From an uncultured Eubacteriales bacterium (GTDB lineage: Bacteria; Bacillota; Clostridia; Oscillospirales; Acutalibacteraceae): a stretch of DNA of 29,087 nt. The notes under the pieces are model-generated. The model was not told the origin of the DNA, did no database searches, and saw nothing but the letters and a program-made list of their open reading frames with translations. Position numbers and translations under genes: made by a program. Of this stretch, positions 15,036-23,675 are shown one piece after another. Where the stretch lies: positions 1 through 29,087 of the forward strand of contig CAQBRY010000009.1 of the NCBI GenBank assembly GCA_948762645.1. Direction: 5' to 3'. The first letter of the stretch is position 1, and the number at the start of each line of letters is the position of its first letter.

Positions 15036-16661
15036 ATGAATATACCAAAAAATTTATGTATGGCATGTATGAAAAAAATTAGTGATGAAAAAATTTGTCC
15101 GTACTGCGGAGAAAATCAAACCAGTTCCCAGCTAGACCCCTTTTTGCCTAAAGAATATATACTAGACAATAAATATATAATAGGAAAGCAGATTGACATC
15201 AATGGGGAAGGTATAAGTTATATAGGGTACGATATTAAAGAAGAAGAAGCCGTGTTTATAAGAGAGTTCTTCCCTAAAAATCTATGCTCAAGAGATCCCG
15301 AAAACCAAAACGTAAAAATGAAAGACGGTTTCCAAAAAAAATTCCTCGAAAACAGAGAACATTTTTTAAAATATTTCAGAAGTATTGCAAAACTTAGAAG
15401 TTTAAATTGTCTTTGCGTAGTTTATGATATTGTGAAAGAGAATAATACCTGTTATGCTATCTCCGAATGGGTAGACGGCATTAATCTTGAAAACTATATC
15501 TACGAAACGGGGGGAGGCATTACATGGAATGATGCTAAAATTATGTTTTCGCCTTTAATATCCTCTCTATCTAAAATGCATCATATGAAAATATTTCATC
15601 TTGGAATTAGTCCGAAAAATATAATTGTAATGCCAAATAAAAAAATTAAACTTGTAGGCTTTGCAACCAAAAATCTTAGAAAAATCAATAAAGTCATCGA
15701 AGCTAAACTCTATGACGGATGCAGTGCCCTTGAACAATATATCGATATATATGATACCGATGAAAGTACCGACGTCTACGGTATGACCGCTACCATCTTC
15801 TTCGCTATTACAGCAGAATATCCTCTCCCAGTTCTTAAAAGAAAAAACGATGATCGTCTTTTAATGCCTAAGGACATCGTAAAAAATTTGTCGGAAAGAT
15901 CTATTTCAGGTATCGCAAATGGCCTTAAAGTATATCCAAACAACCGTACATTATCCTTCGACAGACTTAAAATTGAAATATCTGACTCTGAAATAGAAAA
16001 ACTTAAAAAAGATGAAATTGTCCCGGAAAAAGTTAAAAAACAACGTCTTGAAAAAAATAAGTCCCAATTTATATGGGGTATCATTTCATGCGTAATGTCA
16101 CTTTTAGTTCTAATCCTTGGAATTATCGTTTATCAATTTATATCGAAAAATAATAATACTCCGTCCGACCAAAGCCCCCCCGGACAAAATCAAAATACCG
16201 AGATTAATACTTCTAATGAAGAGCCTGATCTAAATCAAGCTGAAAAAATTTCAGTTCCTAATCTAATAGGTAAAAATTATGAAAATATTAAGCAGGAAAT
16301 GAAAAATAAGAATTATGGATATAATGTTATTTTACTTTCAGAGGACTTTAGCGATACAGTCGAAGAAGGACTGATAATATCTCAAACTCCATCTTATGGC
16401 GGGGAGATGTATGAAAACTCCAATGTAGCTGTAAATGTAAGCAAAGGTACTAAAATAAAATATTTACCCGATATAAAAGGTAAACCTATTTCAGAATCAT
16501 CTAAGCTACTTACATCCTTAAAACTAAATCCCGTGGCTATAAGAGTGTTTAATAATGAATTCCCTGAAGGTACTACAATAGGATATAAAGACAATAATCC
16601 GGGAGATTCATTAGAATACGGTTCAGAAGTAGCTATTTTAATTAGTAAAGGAAAAGAATAA
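15036..16661 (+). CDS. zinc-ribbon / pseudokinase / PASTA membrane protein
   Basis: A 541-residue protein; ATG 15036 is preceded by GTGAGG. Residues 8-24 form a zinc ribbon (CMAC...CPYC). A Ser/Thr-kinase-like domain follows (about 40-315), but the key residues are gone: the usual VAIKE is VFIRE (Lys to Arg76), HRDxxxxN is HLGISPKN (Asp to Gly190) and DFG is GFA (207-209). The APEQY helix remains as ALEQY. One membrane helix spans 346-368, followed by a Gln/Asn/Pro linker and two extracellular PASTA domains (from 407 and about 475). Kinases of this architecture sense peptidoglycan or muropeptides. This one is likely a scaffold or sensor without catalysis. It follows the feo operon by 30 bases. 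Confidence 0.8.
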   Translation: MNIPKNLCMACMKKISDEKICPYCGENQTSSQLDPFLPKEYILDNKYIIGKQIDINGEGISYIGYDIKEEEAVFIREFFPKNLCSRDPENQNVKMKDGFQKKFLENREHFLKYFRSIAKLRSLNCLCVVYDIVKENNTCYAISEWVDGINLENYIYETGGGITWNDAKIMFSPLISSLSKMHHMKIFHLGISPKNIIVMPNKKIKLVGFATKNLRKINKVIEAKLYDGCSALEQYIDIYDTDESTDVYGMTATIFFAITAEYPLPVLKRKNDDRLLMPKDIVKNLSERSISGIANGLKVYPNNRTLSFDRLKIEISDSEIEKLKKDEIVPEKVKKQRLEKNKSQFIWGIISCVMSLLVLILGIIVYQFISKNNNTPSDQSPPGQNQNTEINTSNEEPDLNQAEKISVPNLIGKNYENIKQEMKNKNYGYNVILLSEDFSDTVEEGLIISQTPSYGGEMYENSNVAVNVSKGTKIKYLPDIKGKPISESSKLLTSLKLNPVAIRVFNNEFPEGTTIGYKDNNPGDSLEYGSEVAILISKGKE

Positions 16662-16672
16662 TTAATGTTTTC

Positions 16673-16701
16673 TTTACAAAAAATTAATTGTATGATATAA
16701 T
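16673..16701 (+). promoter_or_regulatory. strong sigma-A promoter of the RING gene
   Basis: TTTACA (16673-16678), 17 bases, TATAAT (16696-16701). The AGAGGAG ribosome binding site and ATG 16734 follow. Confidence 0.75.
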
Positions 16702-16733
16702 GTATGTATACTATAGGTTAGAGGAGTTTATAT

Positions 16734-17258
16734 ATGCATACTTCTAGATTCATCTATAATCATATCATTTTTTCAACAATAACTGCTTTTGCACTATCTT
16801 TCTTTATAGGATTATATGTAAGCAATAAAAATAATATCAATCACAATAATAATATACTTGACAATAAATCTGATAATACTCAAAAACTTGATAGTGAAGT
16901 AATTTGCAATAGTTCTTGCGACGATAATTGCATGATATGCTTTGATAAGCTCGGCGATGACTGTTATGTATTACCATGTGGACATAAATTCCATAAAAAC
17001 TGCATCAATCCTTGGATTGAAGAATGCAACAAAGAAGTCTCAGAAGAGGTGTCAGTTGAAATTACATTTCCGGTAACTGATACTACTGGCAATACACAAG
17101 ATGCTGTGCCAGGTGCAACATATATTGAACGTAGGCAATATTCCCCAGGAAATGAAGTTTATGTGTATGAAATCAAAGAAAATAAAATAACGAAACCCCC
17201 TACAGCACCATCTTGTCCAACATGCCGTTGTCCATTTCAACTAAGCACTTTACATTAA
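16734..17258 (+). CDS. eukaryote-like RING-H2 finger protein with N-terminal membrane segment
   Basis: A 174-residue protein. Residues 8-30 are a hydrophobic signal or anchor (FSTITAFALSFFIGLYVS), followed by an Asn-rich spacer. The RING-H2 ligands are Cys66, Cys69, Cys82, His84, His87, Cys90, Cys161 and Cys164, in the order C-x2-C, C-x-H-x2-H-x2-C, C-x2-C. Trp94 (NPWIEE) and the Pro in CPTCRCPF match positions that contact E2 enzymes in eukaryotic RING ligases. Between ligands 6 and 7 there are 70 residues, more than the usual 4-48, rich in Thr/Glu/Val. Bacteria have no matching ubiquitin pathway, so the likely role is on a host, if it is exported. AGAGGAG precedes the start. It ends directly against the phage module. 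Confidence 0.78.
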   Translation: MHTSRFIYNHIIFSTITAFALSFFIGLYVSNKNNINHNNNILDNKSDNTQKLDSEVICNSSCDDNCMICFDKLGDDCYVLPCGHKFHKNCINPWIEECNKEVSEEVSVEITFPVTDTTGNTQDAVPGATYIERRQYSPGNEVYVYEIKENKITKPPTAPSCPTCRCPFQLSTLH

Positions 17259-17654
17259 TTAGTTATTATACTTGTCTTTAATATTTTTAAGTATCCCCGA
17301 TGTCATTTCATCAAATTTAATTACTTTATTATGTAAAAATAAATATTCATTATATATCTTTTTAAGTTCAGTGGGAGTAAGTCCTGAAAGAGCAGAAAAA
17401 CCATCCATAAAAACTCGTTCTTTATTGGAATTATAAAAACACATTGAAACAACACAAGCATACTCACTTATTTGCTTACAAAGTTCTTTGTTAAATCCCT
17501 GACTTGTAAGCTTACCTACCAAATTCTTATACATGACTTCACAACGTAAAAAATCGTATGACGAAAGAAGTTTTATCCCAAAACTTTTTCCACATACCAT
17601 GATCGGCTCAATTAACCCAACTTTGCCTATACTCTTATTTTCCATGTCCACCAT
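17259..17654 (-). CDS. small phage protein, possibly tail assembly chaperone
   Basis: A 131-residue protein at the 3' end of the head module. It has no clear motif. Its end (GLTPTELKKIYNEYLFLHNK) resembles the helical end of Siphovirus tail assembly chaperones, which suggests that role weakly. GGAG lies 13 bases before the ATG. Its stop touches the stop of the convergent RING gene with no base between. A tail tube protein would normally stand between the connectors and this gene, so a deletion may have removed it. Confidence 0.4.
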   Translation of the reverse strand: MVDMENKSIGKVGLIEPIMVCGKSFGIKLLSSYDFLRCEVMYKNLVGKLTSQGFNKELCKQISEYACVVSMCFYNSNKERVFMDGFSALSGLTPTELKKIYNEYLFLHNKVIKFDEMTSGILKNIKDKYNN

Positions 17655-17700
17655 AAATACTCACCGCTCCTCATTATTATTTTCCTATCCTTAATTCAAG

Positions 17701-17740
17701 ATATATAAGCCGCAAAAATTAAGCGACTTATATATTTTTT
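17701..17740 (+). terminator. hairpin with T-run on the plus strand
   Basis: ATATATAAG-C-CGC (17701-17713) pairs with GCG-A-CTTATATAT (17723-17735), 12 pairs around one mismatch, followed by T. The T-run is on the plus strand, so it could stop transcripts of the RING gene after they cross the antisense gene 17259-17654. Confidence 0.55.
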
Positions 17741-17749
17741 ATTTAGATC

Positions 17750-18073
17750 TTAATTTTTATGAAGTATTGCCCTTATATATATGATATTTTCAGATATTTT
17801 TACAGCGTCAGCCTTTTTTAGAATATAGTTATTCCCCTCATCTTGTATCTGCGACCCGATAGGATACGCATCTAACCTTACGGTCGGGTCTCCTATATAT
17901 AAATATATTCCGTCATCGTTTGTATTATTATCTGTATCTGTTAAATAAGTTTCACTATTGGGTCTGAAGGGCTGAATAAAAGCTTTTACCTTGTGTACTT
18001 TACTATCAACACTATTTGTAATAGTTACTTCGTGACCATATCTTTCAATAAGTTCGTTTGCAGACATATTCAT
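17750..18073 (-). CDS. phage head closure / connector protein (probable)
   Basis: A 107-residue beta-rich protein (MSANELIERYGHEVTITN, then FIQPFRPNSETYL, IYLYIGDPTVRLD, and ...YILKKADAVKISENIIYIRA). Its size, place after the adaptor and beta character fit the head-closure (stopper) proteins of Siphovirus heads. The start overlaps the stop of the adaptor gene by ATGA. Confidence 0.55.
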   Translation of the reverse strand: MNMSANELIERYGHEVTITNSVDSKVHKVKAFIQPFRPNSETYLTDTDNNTNDDGIYLYIGDPTVRLDAYPIGSQIQDEGNNYILKKADAVKISENIIYIRAILHKN

Positions 18074-18450
18074 ATGCTTTCTATCCTCTCGAATATAAAA
18101 TCTTCATCATTTAATAAATCTGCCACGCTACTTTTGGCATCTCTCCATACAGCAAGAGCTATTTGTAGGCTTACTTTCTTATCATTTTTTACGCTTATAT
18201 CTCCTGCCGTAAAAGATTCAAGTCCTCCGCCGGAAGCCTTATACATTATATATCTATAAAATGTCAGGGCTGCCGCGGCAGCACCAAGTCTTCTGCTATT
18301 TTTGGAAACATCGACTCCCTCTTTGACATGCACCCTTATCTGCTCTATAGATTCGCTGCAAAGAGACGTCCATGGCGCTGCTTGGTCTATGTTTAAACCG
18401 GCTATTATAGAGAATCTTTCAAGAACTTCTTGTATGTCCAAATAAATCAT
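18070..18450 (-). CDS. phage head-tail adaptor protein (probable)
   Basis: A 126-residue helical protein (IYLDIQEVLERFSIIAG, CSESIEQIRVHVKEGVD, then AAAAALTFYRYIM and LQIALAVWRDAKSSVADLL). Order and size fit the gp6-like adaptor that binds the portal. It is 24 bases downstream of the capsid gene. Confidence 0.6.
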   Translation of the reverse strand: MIYLDIQEVLERFSIIAGLNIDQAAPWTSLCSESIEQIRVHVKEGVDVSKNSRRLGAAAAALTFYRYIMYKASGGGLESFTAGDISVKNDKKVSLQIALAVWRDAKSSVADLLNDEDFIFERIESI

Positions 18451-18473
18451 CCCTTACTTTTTCTTTTTTATTA

Positions 18474-19484
18474 TTAAGCTCCATAAGTAAGTACTTTTAC
18501 TGCGTCTTTAAAGAGTCTTGAAAATCCTGCTGTTATACTTATTGTTGCTCTTTCAAGTTGTCTGTCGATTACTTTATCGTAATCTACTAAAATATCTCCG
18601 CTTTGAACCATTTGAAGTGCACAACCTTTATCAAATCCAAGCACTTGATTTGCATCCATGCTTGGCGCTACAAATAGACTTGCTCCCATTGGCGTAAATA
18701 CTTTTCCGGTTCCTTGGAAATATAGTCCTGTTATAGAATCTTTCATATCGGAAAGAGCTAAAATCTCTTTTACGGTAGCTGCCGGTGCAAGCATTGTATT
18801 TAGTTTATATGGAGAGAGTTCTTCCCAAAGCTCGAGTAAGTGATCATATGTAATGGTTGCCCCTGAACCTGTAACTGAACCCGCATTGTCTGATCCACTG
18901 CCATCGCCTTTGATTAATGCATCTACTGCGTCTGTTAAGAGTTCATTTGCAAGGTCTGCTCCGATCCTCTTTAGTATTACTGCTACTACGTCTAAATTCT
19001 GGAACCTTAAAGCTTCGTATGAAGATGAAAATACTCTGCCATGTTTCTTTAAAGATACTAATTTTTCTTTTGTCCTTACATTTACGTTACGTATTGTAGT
19101 TCCCTCTGCTACGGAATTAGTTTCAGATGCATCAGTTGTGGATGATACTGCTCTATAATCGATTCCATCTACTTTTGTGGTTGTTGCTAAGATTGATTCG
19201 AGAGTATCGCATTCTGCCATACCTTGTCTTACTGCTCTTGCAATGAACTCTGGGAATAATACTGCTGAATCAGTTGTACTAAAAAACTTCTCGACCATAT
19301 CGCAGCCTGTTCCGCTTACTTTTATATCAAATCTTTTTAATTGTCTTTGATAAGCGTCTAAGCCCTCGAGCTCTGTTCCCTTATAATTTACGGTTGGATC
19401 TACTGATTCTAAAACTTGTGTAAAGTTCTTCCCTCCGACTGTATACATACCTTTTTCTAATCTTATTGAATCACAAAATGCCAT
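18474..19484 (-). CDS. major capsid protein, HK97 fold
   Basis: A 336-residue protein. Its length, its order after the protease, and features such as FFSTTDSAVLFPEFIARAV near the N-terminus, a KKHGRVFSSSYEALRFQNLD helix-sheet stretch, ELLTDAVDALIKGDG and LWEELSPYKLNTMLAPAATV match HK97-type major capsid proteins of Firmicute phages. It would form the icosahedral shell. TAGGAGGAAAAT lies before the ATG. The frame is intact over its full length. Confidence 0.8.
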   Translation of the reverse strand: MAFCDSIRLEKGMYTVGGKNFTQVLESVDPTVNYKGTELEGLDAYQRQLKRFDIKVSGTGCDMVEKFFSTTDSAVLFPEFIARAVRQGMAECDTLESILATTTKVDGIDYRAVSSTTDASETNSVAEGTTIRNVNVRTKEKLVSLKKHGRVFSSSYEALRFQNLDVVAVILKRIGADLANELLTDAVDALIKGDGSGSDNAGSVTGSGATITYDHLLELWEELSPYKLNTMLAPAATVKEILALSDMKDSITGLYFQGTGKVFTPMGASLFVAPSMDANQVLGFDKGCALQMVQSGDILVDYDKVIDRQLERATISITAGFSRLFKDAVKVLTYGA

Positions 19485-19530
19485 TTTATTTTCCTCCTAT
19501 ATATTAATTTATTTTTTGTTTTTAAAAAAT

Positions 19531-20523
19531 TTATATTTTGAATTGTGTATTATTAATAGTTTCTACATTTTTCTCAATCTGACTAAGCTGCGGCCTTGCA
19601 GGTAAAACCTTGGCATATTTTTCTTTATAAGAGTCCCTGAAAGATTTGAGTTCTTCAACTGAAAGTTTCTCTATCACACCTTTCATGACGTTTGCCATAC
19701 CTGGTTCAAGCATAGCTGAAAGTTTAAGTACCTCTTCTTTCAAATCTTTCTGATATACCTCGCCAATTTTAGCTTTTTCTTTTAAATTTTCTATAGTGTT
19801 ATAAAGCTGCTGGGACTGGTTCCCATCAAGACTAATTTCTTTGCCTAAACTGAGCATTTTAACAACATCTTGCATACTTTTATCACCTCCATTCAGGCAA
19901 GGACTATATCCCTTAATAACACCGGCCTCCCTCTGAGACGGGACGGCCACAAAAGACCATTCATAAGCGTCCATTGGGTTATCGAGAATAGCATAACAAA
20001 GTTCCATTTTTCCTGATTTCTTATAATGTTTTCCTTTTCGGTGGTCGCAACCGACTTTTTTCATATCTTTACCGCATATAGAACATATTACATTTTCTAC
20101 TGCGCACCCTACACTCACCTCCTTTGTAATACCCGAGTCTATCGACATTATAAAATCTTCATTTTTCTTAAGTCTTGGCATATATGCTCTGGCAATAACT
20201 CGAAAGTAAGGTTCTCCTACTTTATTTTCTCTTCCCGGTACCTTCTCAACCGTGCATTCAAATATTCTCGCCGTCTGGTTCTCGCTCTTCATGTCGTGAT
20301 TTAAAATACCCGTAGAACCTACGAAAAGTTTTGACAACTTTTCAAGCGACTGAGGAGTAAATTTTTCATTGTCTCTGTCAATGTCATTGTCGCAAAGTAC
20401 TACTGAAAAAACATATATTTCTTCTTCTTTAAATTTCCTTCTCGTAAATTTATTTATAAGATCCAAATCTTCCTTAGCGATATTATGACTTACTGCTGAC
20501 TTTACTATAAATCCGTCTTTCAT
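19531..20523 (-). CDS. prohead protease with zinc insert, fused to scaffold-like region
   Basis: A 330-residue protein between portal and capsid. The first 190 residues look like a prohead protease (VFSVVLCDNDIDRDNEKFTP, then GILNHDMKSENQTARIF with a candidate catalytic His, and GITKEVSVGC with a candidate Ser). Inserted is a zinc-binding segment, CSICGKDMKKVGCDHRKGKHY. The end of the protease unit is YEWSFVAVPSQREAGV. Residues from about 230 are charged and helical and end in Gln/Asn, like a scaffold tail that is cut away during maturation. The catalytic residues are assigned by position only. Confidence 0.68.
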   Translation of the reverse strand: MKDGFIVKSAVSHNIAKEDLDLINKFTRRKFKEEEIYVFSVVLCDNDIDRDNEKFTPQSLEKLSKLFVGSTGILNHDMKSENQTARIFECTVEKVPGRENKVGEPYFRVIARAYMPRLKKNEDFIMSIDSGITKEVSVGCAVENVICSICGKDMKKVGCDHRKGKHYKKSGKMELCYAILDNPMDAYEWSFVAVPSQREAGVIKGYSPCLNGGDKSMQDVVKMLSLGKEISLDGNQSQQLYNTIENLKEKAKIGEVYQKDLKEEVLKLSAMLEPGMANVMKGVIEKLSVEELKSFRDSYKEKYAKVLPARPQLSQIEKNVETINNTQFKI

Positions 20524-20541
20524 AACTTCTTTTCCTCCTTC

Positions 20542-21711
20542 TTAATTTTTTGAAGCGCTCTCATTTTCATGGATTCTTTGTTCAATTTCTCTTGCCTTCG
20601 CATTGTTAAGTCTCGCATTGGACAGTTGTAATTCGTCTTTAAGGTTGACGTTATCCCAAACAATCTTATAGTCGCAAATATATCCACTTAGTCCCATCCA
20701 AACATTACATATTTTATTTATTATCGGATTAAGTAATCTCCTGTACCCCTCAAGTTCACTGCTTAATATGTCTGCCTGTTGATTTGACATCGTCTCCGTT
20801 GTCGACCAGGAAAGTCCAAGTAAAAACGGCGGTATTGAAAGCTTACTTATAATTTGTTCGAGCATTTGTCTTACAGGCACTTGACTGTCAAGTATCTGAT
20901 TATCTGCCCCGATAACCTTTATATCTACGTCCCCGACGGCTATAAAGTCGCTTGGATGAAGACTATCTTTCATAGCGCGTCCCCACTGTTCGGCGATTTG
21001 TCTTGCCCTGTCTTTTGCATAGGCTCTTTCACCGGCATCTGAGGACGGTTTATATGTAACTGCAAATCTGACGTTTCCTACTCTCTCCCAGTTAATACCT
21101 ATACTGTTATAAATTTTAAGTAAAATATTACTTATAAACGGAAGTCCTTTCATTATTGAATTACCGTATATATGTCCGGGCTCCGGATTAAGCGCTGAGA
21201 TTAATACAAGCTCGGGATACTTTATTTCTACTGATTCTTCCCCTTCTCTTTTCCTGCAAATCTTAAGTTTTAAAGGACTATTATCTACTTTAAGTTCTAC
21301 GTCCCTTAAAGACGCATTATAAAGGGCTTTTATTTTATTTCCATCTCCATTTACAACTATTTCTCCCACAGCTGTACCATAAGTTAAAAGCTGATTTAAA
21401 TGCGTTAGAATAAAACTGCTCGCTCCAAGTCCACAAGCATTTACTTGTATATTGGACATGAACTTATTAATCTCATATTCTATATCTTTATCCTCACACG
21501 AAATTTTGAAATCTCCAACAAGTCTTACTATCTTCGATATTGCTGCGTCTATAATTGGTACGGCCTCTTTAAGCGTGGAATATAATTTCATTTCAAAATC
21601 CGCTCTAGGACTATAATTTTCTATAACACTGAAAGGATGACTGACATTTAATCCTGTTGATACTGTTTGTACAGCAGCTTTTTTGTCCTTCTTTCCTCTG
21701 AAAAACTCCAC
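20542..21711 (-). CDS. phage portal protein
   Basis: A 389-residue portal subunit, expected as the 12-mer ring at the capsid vertex through which DNA is packed. It has the family's helix-rich core and the segment SKLSIPPFLLGLSWSTTETM (about 290-309) before the C-terminal helices RLLNPIINKICNVWMGLSG. It stands between terL and the protease, the usual order. The ORF is intact. Confidence 0.8.
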   Translation of the reverse strand: MEFFRGKKDKKAAVQTVSTGLNVSHPFSVIENYSPRADFEMKLYSTLKEAVPIIDAAISKIVRLVGDFKISCEDKDIEYEINKFMSNIQVNACGLGASSFILTHLNQLLTYGTAVGEIVVNGDGNKIKALYNASLRDVELKVDNSPLKLKICRKREGEESVEIKYPELVLISALNPEPGHIYGNSIMKGLPFISNILLKIYNSIGINWERVGNVRFAVTYKPSSDAGERAYAKDRARQIAEQWGRAMKDSLHPSDFIAVGDVDIKVIGADNQILDSQVPVRQMLEQIISKLSIPPFLLGLSWSTTETMSNQQADILSSELEGYRRLLNPIINKICNVWMGLSGYICDYKIVWDNVNLKDELQLSNARLNNAKAREIEQRIHENESASKN

Positions 21712-21724
21712 TTCTATCGCTCCT

Positions 21725-22975
21725 TTATCTCTTAGCGGCTAACGCAAAAAATGGTTCGTCGTCCTCCGCCATTATTGTTGTTACAAAATATCTTATATCA
21801 TCCATTGCATGGTCATTTTCTTTTACAGGCGTATCTTTTGTTCCTCCCTCCCCCCACCTGTAAAGTGAGAACTCTCTCATTGAATTTTCACAATTACTAC
21901 ATATCTTAATTTTCCCTTGTTTAAGTGCACTCGAGACTTCCCTTATTCCATCAACAACATTATTTTTGGCAGGTATTACATTAAACCTTCCATATCTCCT
22001 AATTAAAGTTATAAAACTTGCCGCCGAGGGGTCAACTGTCATGTAACTTATGTATCTGTCGCCAACTAAATTACATAAACATTGATAATGTTCTTCGTCT
22101 GTACGTGTTTCACCCTCTTTACGTGAATCATAGTAATATTCATCTATCCTATACCACGTTCCTTCATGTTCCCCCCAGAGTCCACAAGACGTCGGATTTA
22201 CAATCCCATAATCACAAGATACTGCGTATCTTGAAAATTCAAAATTCGGTACGCTACAAAATGCGTCTTCTTTCGTCATATAAGGATAAATGAGCCCTTC
22301 AACCGCTACCCATCTTCCTTCTATAAACCTTTGGTAAAACGTGCCTGTATAAAGTCTTTCATACCTTTCCTTTACACTTTCGGAAAGAGATGGGTTATCC
22401 GACATTTTAAAATGTAAGTAAAACGCGTTTTTTTGTTTTTTCCCGATTATCCATTCTTTATAAAACCAATGTCCCGGATACTCCGGATTACAGTTAAACC
22501 AAAATTTAGATCCATATATAGAACATCTTGCCAATGCTTGTTCCACAAAAGATTTCGGCATTAATGCCACTTCATCAAAAAATACTCCGGAAAGCGTAAT
22601 ACCCTGTATCAAAGAAGATGACGCCTCATCTTTACCTCCAAATAAATAAAATATGTTATATCTGCCGTCATAACTTATCTCTATTATATTTTCCGATATT
22701 TTTTGCTTACATAAAAATCCAAGATCCGTAAGTATGGGGATAAGGGGAGTGACAACGTTTCTTCGAAGTGATCTTATAGTCTTGCCGCAAATAGCAAAAA
22801 CTCCATTATTAAACCGATAAAATGCCCATAATATAAAACTTATCGACATACATACCGTCTTACCGCTTCTTATAGCGCCATCGCATATAATTGCGTCATA
22901 CTTCTCGTATTTACTGTTCCTTGCCCACCACGAAAGTACTTTTATTTGTTTTGCAGAAAAAGGTACTAATTCCAA
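21725..22975 (-). CDS. terL: phage terminase large subunit
   Basis: A 416-residue packaging motor ATPase and nuclease. Walker A is GAIRSGKT (residues 33-40), Walker B VFFDE (131-135), and the coupling motif is WFNCNPEYPGHW (159-170). The nuclease half has acidic residues in CDYGIVNPTS, TVDPSAASF and NDHAMDDIRYF. This is the PBSX-like XtmB group. All active residues are present. Confidence 0.9.
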   Translation of the reverse strand: MELVPFSAKQIKVLSWWARNSKYEKYDAIICDGAIRSGKTVCMSISFILWAFYRFNNGVFAICGKTIRSLRRNVVTPLIPILTDLGFLCKQKISENIIEISYDGRYNIFYLFGGKDEASSSLIQGITLSGVFFDEVALMPKSFVEQALARCSIYGSKFWFNCNPEYPGHWFYKEWIIGKKQKNAFYLHFKMSDNPSLSESVKERYERLYTGTFYQRFIEGRWVAVEGLIYPYMTKEDAFCSVPNFEFSRYAVSCDYGIVNPTSCGLWGEHEGTWYRIDEYYYDSRKEGETRTDEEHYQCLCNLVGDRYISYMTVDPSAASFITLIRRYGRFNVIPAKNNVVDGIREVSSALKQGKIKICSNCENSMREFSLYRWGEGGTKDTPVKENDHAMDDIRYFVTTIMAEDDEPFFALAAKR

Positions 22976-22997
22976 AATTTATTACCCCCTTGCATAT

Positions 22998-23489
22998 TTA
23001 TTTTTCCGTTTTATTTAAAGACTCTATCCCTTTTTCCAGCGCATAATAAAACGGATTTATATCATTTCTTTGTCCTACGTCCACTTGCTCAAGCTTTTCA
23101 AGCGCCTTTATACGGTCAAAAAATTTTATCTCCATAGCTCCGTCTTTTGGCTTCTTTATCTCCGATATATTAAAAAGATCCATTTCTTCTAAAGCTTTAT
23201 AGTCTAATTTTTCAGAATATATTAGTTTTACGGCGTCCGTTATATTTCCAAATGCCAAACGTTCGTACCCTATACAGGCTTTATAGAGTAAATTTTTCTT
23301 TTTATCCTCATAAAGATTTTGTATTTCTTCCTTTATTGCTTCATCTGAAAGCAGAGATATCGAATCTTGCTCTGAATTGTTTTGAAGTCCTGAAAGCATG
23401 GATGCCTCTTTTACATTACCTGTATTTATGTAATAGTAACAAAAGTTCCTTTCTTTTTTAGTTAGACGTCTTTTAGTATTTTGCTTCAT
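22998..23489 (-). CDS. terS: phage terminase small subunit
   Basis: A 163-residue protein that picks the viral DNA end for packaging. The N-terminal LTKKERNFCYYYINTGNVKEAS helix-turn-helix and the central ...YERLAFGNITDAVKLIY match XtmA-type small subunits. It is the first gene of the module. AAAAGGAGAG lies before ATG, and it precedes terL by 22 bases. Confidence 0.85.
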   Translation of the reverse strand: MKQNTKRRLTKKERNFCYYYINTGNVKEASMLSGLQNNSEQDSISLLSDEAIKEEIQNLYEDKKKNLLYKACIGYERLAFGNITDAVKLIYSEKLDYKALEEMDLFNISEIKKPKDGAMEIKFFDRIKALEKLEQVDVGQRNDINPFYYALEKGIESLNKTEK

Positions 23490-23533
23490 ATTTTTTCTCT
23501 CCTTTTAAACTCTTTTCCAATATTCCATAAAAA

Positions 23534-23562
23534 ACTATAATTTATTGCCTATATTAAGCCAA
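23534..23562 (-). promoter_or_regulatory. promoter of the phage head module
   Basis: Minus strand: TTGGCT (23562-23557), 17 bases, TATAGT (23539-23534), about 45 bases before terS. Confidence 0.5.
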
Positions 23563-23675
23563 ACTATTTTAATTTTTATAAAAATTTTTATAGATTAATA
23601 AAACTTTAAATTTTTAAAGGATTTATATATTTTTAAAAATATCGTTAAATTTATATAATTTATATAAAAAAATAC

